Source: an uncultured Bacteroidales bacterium
GTDB taxonomy: Bacteria > Bacteroidota > Bacteroidia > Bacteroidales > JAUNSR01
Assembly (NCBI GenBank): GCA_947074245.1
Contig: CAMTOW010000117.1
Location: 1 to 6,622, forward strand
DNA length: 6,622 nucleotides
Direction: 5' to 3'
Shown here: positions 1 through 6,518 of the stretch, one piece after another
How positions within the stretch are numbered: position 1 is the first letter of the stretch
Layout of the letters: every line of letters begins with the position of its first letter
Position numbers and translations under genes: made by a program
Notes under the pieces: generated by a model
Databases searched by the model: none
Seen by the model: the letters and a program-made list of their open reading frames with translations, nothing else
What the model was told of the DNA's origin: nothing

Positions 1-2813
1 TCTTTGTCCTTGAAATATCCTTTTCCGTGCAGACGCAGCTGCAACCGGTTGCCCGGAGGCACGGAGATGTAGCCGGATAGCTGCACCTCTTCGGTATCGT
101 TGGAACTCTTTTGAGTGATCGGCCACCAGCTTCCCATCTCAAACAAGGTGCTGTCGGGTGTCTGCATTTCGCTGAGCGAGATGTATTGCCGATCGGGATC
201 CATAAGGCAATCCGCCGGAAGCGATGTGATCAATGCATTCCGAATCACGGATCCGATATGACGTTGGTCTTCGGGTTTCTTTTCGAGTGGAGCGAATAGG
301 ATCATCTCTTCTTTCGCCCGGGTGAAGGCCACATAGGCTACGTTCAGGTTGTCGATGAAGGCGCTTCGTTTTTCATCCAGATACTCATGCGCATAGATGG
401 TGTTGAGCAATCCTTTCGAATATTTCACCGGGACGAGCGGAGCTTCCGAAAACGGTTCTGCCTGAGGTTCACACCAGATGATATTCTCTTTCTTGGCATC
501 GTGGTCGATGTCCCAATCGGCAAACGGAATGATCACGGCGCGGAATCCCAATCCTTTCGATTTGTGGATGGTCAGAATCCGGATCGCGTCTTGCGAGTCG
601 GGCGTCGAGATGGTTTTTCGGATTCCCGTAGTGTCCCACCATTCCAGAAAGGCCGACAGATCGGCGGTATTGGCCGTAGCGAATTCGTTGATCAGATCTT
701 GAAATGCCTGTACGAAGACCTTATCCGACGCACTTTCCCGGCGGATCACTTTGTCGATGATTTGTTCGGTCATCTCGAAAAGGGGTTGCTTGCGCAGATT
801 CTCCAAATCAGCGGTCAGCAAATCGTCGAAAAGGCGGGTCTGTTTTTCATCGCCCGAGAAATAGGCGGCGAGCGCTTCATCGGGAGTACACTCGGTACTG
901 CTCATCTGCAGATTGGCCGCCGCGATCACTTTGTTGATCGCCGAAGCGGGGTCATGCAGGTATTTCATGATGGAGAGGATGGTACGCACAACAGGAGCCT
1001 GACCGATGTAGAGCGCTTCGTTGGAGATCACATCGAAACGATATTCGGTAGCCGGATTGGCAGCTTTGTATTTGAGCAGCGTATCCGCCACGAGCGCACC
1101 CTCTTTTCCGGTACGGACCAAAATGGCAATGTCACGCAGGGCATACCCGTTCTCTTGCAGGCTGATGATGGTTTGCGGCAAACGCTCCATGACCTCTTCC
1201 CGCCAGTCGATCCCTTCCTGAGGTTCGATGAACTCGATCCGTACATGTCCCTCCTGATCTTTCTTCTTTTCGGGTACGTGCTGATAGATGTCGGCATAAG
1301 CGTCTCGAATCACCGAACGGTAGCTTTCGTCGATCCGTACGTTTTCGCCGATCGACGCGTTATACAGATCCTGAAGCGTCATCGCGGCGATTGTGAAAAA
1401 CGCATTGTTGAAATTGACGATGTTGCGACAGCTCCGCCAGTTGGTCTCCAGCACGCGGTCTTCCCGCTGAGCATCCTCATACCGGCGCAACCGATCGTGC
1501 AGAAGCATCCAGTCGGAATTACGCCACCGGTAGATACTTTGTTTTACGTCGCCCACGATCAGATTGCCGAAATCCTGAGCCAGAGAGTCGCTGATCAGTG
1601 GTCGGAAATTGTCCCATTGCATGCCCGATGTGTCCTGAAACTCATCGATCATATAATGGGTGATCCGAGTTCCGATCTTTTCGTAAATAAAGGGCGTGTC
1701 TCGTCCGTCGATCACTCGGTTGAGGAGTTCGGTAGTATCGGAAATCAGCATCAGATTGTGTTCGCGGCTGTATTCGCGCATGTGATGGTCGATGTCGCCC
1801 AGGATTCCCAGCGTATACAGATAGCGCAGGGTAGCTTGAGCCGAATGGTAAGCCTGAGCCGTGTCCCATGTCGCCAAAGCCTGATGGATGCATTCATTGA
1901 GTCCGTCGGAAAACGCGGCCTCGATACGAGCCTTCAGTTCGGCAGGGCATTTGCCGCCCGTCCATTTCTTCAGATCGTCTTTCAATGCGACAAAACGGGA
2001 TCCCGGAGGATCGAACCGGCCATCCAGCCATTTGAAGAACGTAGCGGCTCCCGAGGATTTTCCATACGGGAAATCGCTCAACTCCAATCCATGGAGCTGC
2101 ATTAGGTCGGCAGCGTTGCGACTGATCATCTTAAGCACCTCTTCGAAAGAGGCGATGATCTCTTTCATTTTGCCGATATAGTTCTCGATGTTTTTCTTAT
2201 CGGCGGTAAAGGTGCGGATCCGTTCCTGGTTTTTCTTGTATTCCTCTTTCAGGATCTCACGCGAGAGGGAAAGCAGGTCTTTGCGGATGTTCCAGTCTTT
2301 GCTGTCTTCGGCTTTATCGCCCGCAAAGAGAATCAGCCAGTCCAGAATCGTTTTGTTTTCGGGTTTGTCGAGCGAGGCGATCATTCGGTCGATCGCTTCG
2401 TTGCGCACTTTGTCAGAATCGAGTTCGATCTCATATCCTCCCTGAAGCCCGATTTCCCGGGTGAATGCACGGGTGGTCTGTTGGAAGAAATGGTCGATGG
2501 TGCTGACGTTGAATCCCGAATAGTTATGAAGTATGGCGATCAGGATCCGGGCCGCCTTTTCGCTTACCTGTCGGGTATCGAGTCCGTAGGATTCGACCAA
2601 CATCTGCGCATAGTCGGAGGCAGCGGGATCGGTCGCGAGCAGGTGAAGCTGCTCGATGATCCGCTGTTTCATCTCGTCGGTGGCCTTATTGGTGAAGGTT
2701 ACGGCAAGGATATTCTCGTAGGTCGTATTCTCTTGAAACAACATACGCATATACGTGCCGGTAAGCAGATGGGTCTTGCCCGATCCGGCGGAAGCTCTGT
2801 AAACGGTAAGCAT
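1..2813 (-). CDS. UvrD/AddA-like superfamily 1 DNA helicase, C-terminus cut by window edge
   Basis: ATP-dependent 3'-5' DNA helicase of the UvrD/Rep/AddA group, which acts in double-strand break processing and recombinational repair in the cytoplasm. I translated the minus strand and found 937 codons with no stop. Visible motifs: Walker A ASAGSGKT (residues 7-14), motif Ia VTFTNKAT (38-45), STIDHFF (104-110), Walker B IDEFQDTS (389-396), motif III GDVKQSIYRWR (421-431), motif IV ETNWRS (456-461), motif V TIHKSKGLGF (748-757) and motif VI VAYVAFTRAKEEM (825-837). The long spans 112-388 and 462-747 fit the 1B and 2B insertions of large AddA-like proteins. The start is the ATG at 2813, because Walker A follows at once and no other ATG exists before the upstream in-frame stop at 2883-2885; no Shine-Dalgarno is seen. 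It lies 29 bases downstream of the SUI1 gene, probably in one operon. Related Bacteroidetes proteins run past 1000 residues, so a C-terminal nuclease domain cannot be judged here. AddA is the likeliest assignment, but a plain UvrD-type helicase is possible. Confidence 0.93.
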   Translation of the reverse strand, partial: MLTVYRASAGSGKTHLLTGTYMRMLFQENTTYENILAVTFTNKATDEMKQRIIEQLHLLATDPAASDYAQMLVESYGLDTRQVSEKAARILIAILHNYSGFNVSTIDHFFQQTTRAFTREIGLQGGYEIELDSDKVRNEAIDRMIASLDKPENKTILDWLILFAGDKAEDSKDWNIRKDLLSLSREILKEEYKKNQERIRTFTADKKNIENYIGKMKEIIASFEEVLKMISRNAADLMQLHGLELSDFPYGKSSGAATFFKWLDGRFDPPGSRFVALKDDLKKWTGGKCPAELKARIEAAFSDGLNECIHQALATWDTAQAYHSAQATLRYLYTLGILGDIDHHMREYSREHNLMLISDTTELLNRVIDGRDTPFIYEKIGTRITHYMIDEFQDTSGMQWDNFRPLISDSLAQDFGNLIVGDVKQSIYRWRNSDWMLLHDRLRRYEDAQREDRVLETNWRSCRNIVNFNNAFFTIAAMTLQDLYNASIGENVRIDESYRSVIRDAYADIYQHVPEKKKDQEGHVRIEFIEPQEGIDWREEVMERLPQTIISLQENGYALRDIAILVRTGKEGALVADTLLKYKAANPATEYRFDVISNEALYIGQAPVVRTILSIMKYLHDPASAINKVIAAANLQMSSTECTPDEALAAYFSGDEKQTRLFDDLLTADLENLRKQPLFEMTEQIIDKVIRRESASDKVFVQAFQDLINEFATANTADLSAFLEWWDTTGIRKTISTPDSQDAIRILTIHKSKGLGFRAVIIPFADWDIDHDAKKENIIWCEPQAEPFSEAPLVPVKYSKGLLNTIYAHEYLDEKRSAFIDNLNVAYVAFTRAKEEMILFAPLEKKPEDQRHIGSVIRNALITSLPADCLMDPDRQYISLSEMQTPDSTLFEMGSWWPITQKSSNDTEEVQLSGYISVPPGNRLQLRLHGKGYFKDK

Positions 2814-2842
2814 GGTGGTAGGGCGGATTTCGGATAATGGAT

Positions 2843-3187
2843 TTAGATGATACGTGCTTTGTATCCTTCTTTTTGAAGTAACTCAAGAATCTTCTGGCGG
2901 AAATCTCCCTGGATCAGGATCTCTCCGCAACGAGACGAACCGCCCGAACCGCATTTGGTTTTCAGGGTCTTGGCAAGAGTAGCCAGGTCATCTTCCGTTC
3001 CGATATATCCGGTGACGAGCGTTACGGCTTTCCCTTTCCGATGACGTTTGTCCAGTTCGATCCGCAGGTTCTGTTTGTTGTTGGGAAGGGTCTCCGACTG
3101 CTCTTCCGTTTCGTCCGCTTCGTATTGGAAATCGGGATTGGTCGAGAAGACGATGTTCAGACGATCTTTCCAGTCATTTTTATTCAT
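2843..3187 (-). CDS. SUI1/eIF1-family translation initiation factor-like protein (YciH type)
   Basis: Small basic protein of the SUI1/eIF1 fold, 114 residues. Eukaryotic eIF1 checks start-codon choice on the small ribosomal subunit; the bacterial YciH group is thought to act similarly, but its physiological role is poorly settled. The SUI1 core spans about residues 40-112: a basic strand RIELDKRHRKGKAVTLVTG (42-60), the glycine loop KCGSGGSS (78-85) and the hallmark EILIQGDFR (89-97), ending with a GYKARI tail. The N-terminal third is acidic (24-36) and probably flexible. The frame extends back to a TTG at 3208, but the ATG at 3187, giving MNKNDWKDRL, is the better start because it is an ATG and matches how I recall Bacteroidetes homologues beginning. 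It is first in the leftward unit, 29 bases ahead of the helicase, and divergent from rex. Family assignment is firm; function in this organism is inferred. Confidence 0.93.
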   Translation of the reverse strand: MNKNDWKDRLNIVFSTNPDFQYEADETEEQSETLPNNKQNLRIELDKRHRKGKAVTLVTGYIGTEDDLATLAKTLKTKCGSGGSSRCGEILIQGDFRQKILELLQKEGYKARII

Positions 3188-3202
3188 AGAGATGTTATTT
3201 GT

Positions 3203-3215
3203 TTTCAAATTGAAA
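3203..3215. repeat. Perfect 13-bp inverted repeat upstream of the SUI1 gene
   Basis: The sequence TTTCAAATTGAAA reads as six-base arms TTTCAA and TTGAAA around a single central A. It ends 15 bases before the SUI1 ATG (3187), so it would lie in the 5' leader or just downstream of a leftward promoter. It has operator-like symmetry, but it does not match the TTGTGAA or TTGTTAA half-sites usually described for Rex. In such AT-rich DNA a palindrome of this size can occur by chance, so function is uncertain. Confidence 0.35.
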
Positions 3216-3263
3216 TTAACCGCTTTAAAATTACTTTATCAAACAAAAACCAACGATAAAAAA

Positions 3264-3278
3264 ATGCTATTTTTGCAT
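3264..3278. repeat. Inverted repeat ATGC-N7-GCAT over the rex -7 element
   Basis: ATGC (3264-3267) and GCAT (3275-3278) form four-base inverted arms around seven bases that contain most of the -7 promoter element TATTTTTG. A repressor bound here would block RNA polymerase, and Rex proteins are often autoregulated, so this could be an operator. The arms are short and the centre is only partly symmetric, so chance is a serious alternative. Confidence 0.25.
3268..3275 (+). promoter_or_regulatory. Bacteroidetes-type -7 promoter element for rex
   Basis: TATTTTTG matches the Bacteroidetes primary sigma factor -7 consensus TAnnTTTG at every specified base. It lies 27 bases before the rex ATG, giving a predicted short leader of roughly 20 bases. 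No clear -33 TTTG box is visible on this strand at the usual distance (about 3243-3250), which lowers confidence. If correct, it would drive rex and probably the two genes after it. Confidence 0.5.
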
Positions 3279-3290
3279 AAATCCCAAACG

Positions 3291-3296
3291 TGAGGA
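3291..3296 (+). promoter_or_regulatory. Shine-Dalgarno-like site before rex
   Basis: TGAGGA contains the GAGG core complementary to the 16S rRNA tail and ends six bases before the ATG at 3303, a workable spacing. It stands out because no comparable site precedes the SUI1, helicase, FAH or porU starts, and Bacteroidota generally rely little on Shine-Dalgarno pairing. It supports the chosen rex start. Confidence 0.4.
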
Positions 3297-3302
3297 AACA
3301 AT

Positions 3303-3953
3303 ATGTCAAATGAAACAACAAATCTCAATATAAAATTACCCGAACCTACCCTTCGACGATTGCCCTGGTATCTGGCTTATCTGAAGCTGCTTAAAGATAA
3401 AGGGGAGGAGTATGTGTCGTCAACCCAAATTTCGAAAGAGATCAACGTAGATGCGTCGCAGATCGCGAAGGATCTTTCGTTTATCAACATATCGGGTAAG
3501 ACGCGCGTCGGATATGAGGTAGATTCGTTGGTGACCGTGCTGGAAGATTTTCTGGGATTTACGAGCAGTCACCGTGCTTTTATACTCGGAGCCGGAAGTC
3601 TGGGAGCCGCCTTATTGCACGACAATGGTCTGGATCAGTTCGGTCTGCAGATCATCGCCGCATTCGACGTCTCGCCTGCCAAGATCGGAACGGTCATTAA
3701 CGGAATACCCGTTTATGATGTGCGTGATCTGGCCAAGTACAGCAAATCGCTGGACGTGAATATCGGAATCCTGACCGTACCGGTGGATAAGGCCCAATCG
3801 GTTGCCGACCAGGTGATCGAAAGCGGAATCAAAGCGATCTGGAACTTTACTCCGTTCCGTATTCGCGTACCAAAACATATCGTGGTGCAGAACACCTCGA
3901 TCTATGCGCATCTTGCCGTGATGTTTAACCGGCTGAAGTGCAATCATAAATAA
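3303..3953 (+). CDS. rex: Redox-sensing transcriptional repressor Rex
   Basis: Rex is a homodimeric cytoplasmic repressor that senses the NADH/NAD+ ratio: it binds operators when NADH is low and lets go when NADH rises, controlling fermentation and respiration genes. The 216-residue length is normal for the family. Residues 14-80 form the winged helix domain, with the helix-turn-helix around 41-61 (STQISKEINVDASQIAKDL). A Rossmann domain follows: glycine loop GAGSLG (96-101), then AAFD (119-122), whose acidic Asp122 fits NAD(H) rather than NADP(H). Further Rex signatures are NFTPFRIRVP (181-190) and a C-terminal helix (about 197-212) that swaps between subunits in known structures. The ATG at 3303 has a GAGG site and a -7 promoter element upstream. 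It is first in a rightward unit with the FAH gene 55 bases downstream. Nothing looks damaged. Confidence 0.97.
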   Translation: MSNETTNLNIKLPEPTLRRLPWYLAYLKLLKDKGEEYVSSTQISKEINVDASQIAKDLSFINISGKTRVGYEVDSLVTVLEDFLGFTSSHRAFILGAGSLGAALLHDNGLDQFGLQIIAAFDVSPAKIGTVINGIPVYDVRDLAKYSKSLDVNIGILTVPVDKAQSVADQVIESGIKAIWNFTPFRIRVPKHIVVQNTSIYAHLAVMFNRLKCNHK

Positions 3954-3963
3954 ATCGAACGAA

Positions 3964-3991
3964 AGACAACCCTATGCCTTCGGGTATGTCT
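3964..3991 (+). other. Small hairpin with a C(UUCG)G tetraloop between rex and the FAH gene
   Basis: ATGCC (3974-3978) pairs with GGTAT (3983-3987), with one G-U pair, around the loop TTCG (3979-3982), the extra-stable cUUCGg type. A second four-pair helix, AGAC (3964-3967) with GTCT (3988-3991), could stack beneath it across a six-base bulge. No run of T follows, so it is not a standard terminator. It might act as an RNA processing or stability element in the operon transcript, or have no role. Confidence 0.3.
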
Positions 3992-4012
3992 TCTAACAGA
4001 ATCAAGATATGA
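3974..4012 (+). other. Possible 12-codon mini-ORF overlapping the FAH start by ATGA
   Basis: An ATG at 3974 opens a frame encoding MPSGMSSNRIKI and ends at TGA 4010-4012, overlapping the FAH ATG (4009) in an ATGA arrangement typical of translational coupling. Its start lies in the hairpin stem. No ribosome binding site is seen and the peptide resembles nothing I know, so it may be fortuitous. Confidence 0.15.
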
Positions 4013-4623
4013 AAATTATCTGCGTAGGCTGGAATTATGCTCAGCACAATAAAGAGATGGATCATACGTTTATTCCTAAAGACCCAACTCTGTTTTTAAA
4101 ACCGGAAACCGCTTTACTGAAAGATAACAAACCGTTTTTCCTTCCTGACTTCTCAGACCGGATCGAATATGAGACGGAAATTGTGATCCGTATCAGCCGA
4201 CTCGGAAAAAACATCTCCGAAAAATTTGCGCATCGTTATTACGATGCCGTAACGGTGGGGATTGATTTTACGGCTCGAGATCTGCAAGCGCAGTTGCGCG
4301 AGATCGGCGCACCGTGGGAAATATCCAAAGGATTCGATAATTCGGCTGCGGTCGGAGAGTTCATTCCCGTGGCGGAAGCCGGGGATGTGAATGATCTGCC
4401 GTTCCATCTGACGCTGAACGATCAGACGGTGCAGGATGCCAATACGTCGGAAATGATTTATTCGATCGATCGGATCATCTCATACGCAAGTAAATTTTTC
4501 ACGTTGAAAACCGGAGACCTGATATTTACGGGAACTCCGTCGGGTGTGGGTCGCGTTGCTATTAATGACCACCTGCAAGGCTACGTCGGCGGGAAGAAAC
4601 TTCTCGACTTCTTCATCAAATAA
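4009..4623 (+). CDS. FAHD1-like fumarylacetoacetate hydrolase family protein (probable acylpyruvase/oxaloacetate decarboxylase)
   Basis: Metal-dependent enzyme of the FAH superfamily, 204 residues, the short single-domain form. Family members cleave or decarboxylate 2-oxo acids; the FAHD1 group hydrolyses acylpyruvates and decarboxylates oxaloacetate. Visible features: the N-terminal CVGWNY (5-10) followed by H13 and E16 in HNKEM, matching the catalytic His/Glu dyad region of FAHD1; FLKPETA (29-35); metal ligands E55 and E57 in YETEIV and D86 in GIDFTARDLQ; K107 in SKGFD; and the signature TGTPSGVG (174-181). All expected active-site residues are present, so it should be active. No signal peptide is seen, so it acts in the cytoplasm. 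It sits 55 bases after rex and 32 before porU, on the same strand. The ATG at 4009 is the only sensible start because the conserved N-terminus begins there. The exact substrate is inferred; another 2-oxo acid is possible. Confidence 0.92.
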   Translation: MKIICVGWNYAQHNKEMDHTFIPKDPTLFLKPETALLKDNKPFFLPDFSDRIEYETEIVIRISRLGKNISEKFAHRYYDAVTVGIDFTARDLQAQLREIGAPWEISKGFDNSAAVGEFIPVAEAGDVNDLPFHLTLNDQTVQDANTSEMIYSIDRIISYASKFFTLKTGDLIFTGTPSGVGRVAINDHLQGYVGGKKLLDFFIK

Positions 4624-4655
4624 TAAAGCCGGTACTTGCGGACAACCTGATTGTT

Positions 4656-6518
4656 ATGCTCAGAAAACATGCTATCCGCCTGTCCCTTTTGCTGATCTCT
4701 CTTTTGCTGAATCCCTTTACAGGGATGAAAGCTCAGCTCACACGCTCAGGCGTGACAGGATTACACACATTTGCTTCTTCTTCAAAACTGGCTGAGGGAT
4801 ACTGGGTAAAGATCAGTGTCGCCGAGACCGGTGTTTACCAGATCACCGATTCCGAATTACGTAAGATGGGTTTCTCCGACCCCTCGAAAGTCGGCGTATA
4901 CGGTTTCGGTGGCAATATGCTTTCCGAAGCTTTCTCCACACCCCATCTGGATGACCTGCCCGAAGTTGCCGTTTATCGCGACAATGCGGCGGGTCGTATG
5001 CTTTTCTATGCCAACGGCCCCGTGTCGTGGAGCTATAAGAGCAGTGCGGCGGGATATGTGCATCGCACGAATCCATACAGTACCAAAGGATATTATTTTC
5101 TGTATCAGAAATCCGAAGCTCCGCGTCAGATGGAAACACTCGGACAGGGATCATCTTCATCGCTCGTGACCGATTCGTTCGACGCGTATGACTTGCATGA
5201 GGTGGATCTGGAAAATGTAGGAAATACGGGACGCGAAATGTATGGCGAGTCGTTTCTCTATACCCGTACTCAAAGTTTCCGATTCTCGACACCGGATATG
5301 GCAGCCGGAACGGGTAAAATGACGGTCAACTTTATCGCCAATTCCTCGACCTCCTCCAAACTTGCAATTTCGGTGAACGGAGTGGTTCTTTCGGAAAACT
5401 CCATCAGCGCGATGGGTAGTTCGAAGTATGTTGCAGCCATTTCATTGAATAAAATCTCCGAATGGAATCCTCAGGAAGAGAGCGACAATACCATTCGTCT
5501 GACATTTACTCCGGGATCGGGAACGGTCAAAAGAGCCAATCTGAATTTTATCCGTCTGAATATGAAGCGTCGCCTGAACCTGAGCGAGGCTTATATGACG
5601 TTTCGCTGTCGCGATGCCGTTTCGAAATCAATTCGATTCCGACTCAATAACTATGCCGATACGCATCAGGTTTGGGACGTAACCGACTTTGATGCGATCG
5701 CACGCCAACAGGTTTCGTCGGGTAGCGATGGCAAATACGGGTTCATACCCGAAAGAACCGGATCGCGCGAATACGTCTGGGTAAACACTGCGTCTTCTTT
5801 CCCATCTGTAACCGGTGAAGGTGTGGTTGCGAATCAGAATTTGCATGCGCTTCCTCAAACCGATATGGTGATCATCGTAGCGCCAAAACTGCGTAGTGAA
5901 GCGGAGCGTCTCGCCGAGTATCGCAGAAAGAACGACGGATTGCACGTTACGGTCGTTAATGCCGGCGATATCTACAATGAGTTTTCTTCGGGGACACCCG
6001 ATGCGACAGCCTATCGTCTGTTTATGAAAATGTTTTACGACCGGGGACAGGCTGAGGGAACCGCGCCGCAATACCTGCTCCTGTTCGGTGACGGATCGTA
6101 TGATAACCGAGGAATGAACAGTTCCGTATGGAAACCGTCGATCATGGAGAATATGTTGCTGACTTATCAATCCGAAACATCGCTCGATGAAACGAAATCG
6201 TATGTATGTGATGATTATTTCGGTTTTTTGGATGATGACGAGGGTGGGAGTCTGACTACTTCCGGCGAACTGACATTGACCAAAGACCAATTGGATCTCG
6301 GAATCGGTCGTTTTCCGGTGCGAACCGTCGCAGAAGCAACCGCTCTTGTAAATAAGGTGATTGCTTATTCCGATAACAAACAGTTGGGTAGTTGGAAAAA
6401 CAAACTTTGTTTTGTCGGGGATGACGGCGACAGTCATATTCACGTTTCGTATGCAGACAAGATGGTGACTACGCTCGCACATCAGGCACCTAACGCGTTT
6501 ATTTCTAATAATGTATAA
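4656..6518 (+). CDS. porU: Type IX secretion system sortase PorU (C25 gingipain-like), broken by an in-frame stop
   Basis: PorU is the cell-surface sortase of the type IX secretion system; it removes the C-terminal signal of cargo proteins and attaches them to lipopolysaccharide. The frame begins with a Sec signal peptide (basic MLRKH, hydrophobic 8-20, likely cleavage near MKA/Q, 26-27). Residues 43-62 (KLAEGYWVKISVAETGVYQI) are a typical PorU start. A beta-rich N-terminal region runs to about 400. The C25 domain then begins at TDMVIIVAP (402-410) and includes YLLLFGDGSYDNRG (473-486), CDDYFGFLDDDEG (518-530) and LDLGIGRFPVRT (546-557). The frame ends at TAA 6516-6518 after 620 residues, against about 1100-1200 for full PorU. 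The same frame carries on with PorU-like sequence, so this is an interrupted gene or a sequence error. The catalytic His, in a GHG motif, and Cys would come later and are not seen. It follows the FAH gene by 32 bases. PorU identity is more likely than another C25 peptidase because of the N-terminal architecture. Confidence 0.9.
   Translation: MLRKHAIRLSLLLISLLLNPFTGMKAQLTRSGVTGLHTFASSSKLAEGYWVKISVAETGVYQITDSELRKMGFSDPSKVGVYGFGGNMLSEAFSTPHLDDLPEVAVYRDNAAGRMLFYANGPVSWSYKSSAAGYVHRTNPYSTKGYYFLYQKSEAPRQMETLGQGSSSSLVTDSFDAYDLHEVDLENVGNTGREMYGESFLYTRTQSFRFSTPDMAAGTGKMTVNFIANSSTSSKLAISVNGVVLSENSISAMGSSKYVAAISLNKISEWNPQEESDNTIRLTFTPGSGTVKRANLNFIRLNMKRRLNLSEAYMTFRCRDAVSKSIRFRLNNYADTHQVWDVTDFDAIARQQVSSGSDGKYGFIPERTGSREYVWVNTASSFPSVTGEGVVANQNLHALPQTDMVIIVAPKLRSEAERLAEYRRKNDGLHVTVVNAGDIYNEFSSGTPDATAYRLFMKMFYDRGQAEGTAPQYLLLFGDGSYDNRGMNSSVWKPSIMENMLLTYQSETSLDETKSYVCDDYFGFLDDDEGGSLTTSGELTLTKDQLDLGIGRFPVRTVAEATALVNKVIAYSDNKQLGSWKNKLCFVGDDGDSHIHVSYADKMVTTLAHQAPNAFISNNV

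Larger units (their letters stand above)
3188..3302. promoter_or_regulatory. Divergent AT-rich intergenic control region between the SUI1 gene and rex
   Basis: This 115-base spacer separates two divergently transcribed units and is clearly richer in A and T than the flanking genes, so it should hold both promoters. On the plus strand there is a good Bacteroidetes -7 match before rex. On the minus strand the best candidate for the SUI1-helicase unit is TAATTTTA (3233 to 3226), one base off TAnnTTTG, with a weak GTTG upstream; I consider that one unproven. Two inverted repeats, at 3203-3215 and 3264-3278, are listed separately. No open reading frame of its own is supported here. Confidence 0.6.

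Noticed and set aside
387..2105. Long plus-strand open frame of 572 codons
   Set aside because: It lies wholly antisense to the helicase gene in the same codon register. The minus strand shows every superfamily 1 helicase motif in order, whereas the plus-strand product resembles nothing and is explained by codon bias.
2686..2886. Minus-strand 66-codon frame across the SUI1-helicase junction
   Set aside because: It overlaps the helicase N-terminus, including its Walker A codons, in another frame and has no domain or conserved sequence.
3188..3208. Extended start of the SUI1 gene at position 3208
   Set aside because: That codon is TTG. An ATG lies seven codons downstream at 3187, and the extra residues (KTNNIS) look like noncoding leader and overlap the palindrome at 3203-3215.
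3964..3991. Rho-independent terminator after rex
   Set aside because: A hairpin exists but the stem is short, with a large bulge, and it is followed by TCTAACAG rather than a T tract.
5628..6482. Minus-strand open frame of 284 codons opposite porU
   Set aside because: The plus strand encodes clear PorU/C25 sequence here. The antisense product is rich in Ile, Arg and His with no recognisable domain, as expected of a shadow frame.
6516..6518. Reassigned or programmed recoding of the TAA stop codon
   Set aside because: TAA ends rex and the FAH gene normally in this window, and the next base C gives only a mildly weak stop context. No recoding structure can be seen, so mutation or sequence error is simpler.
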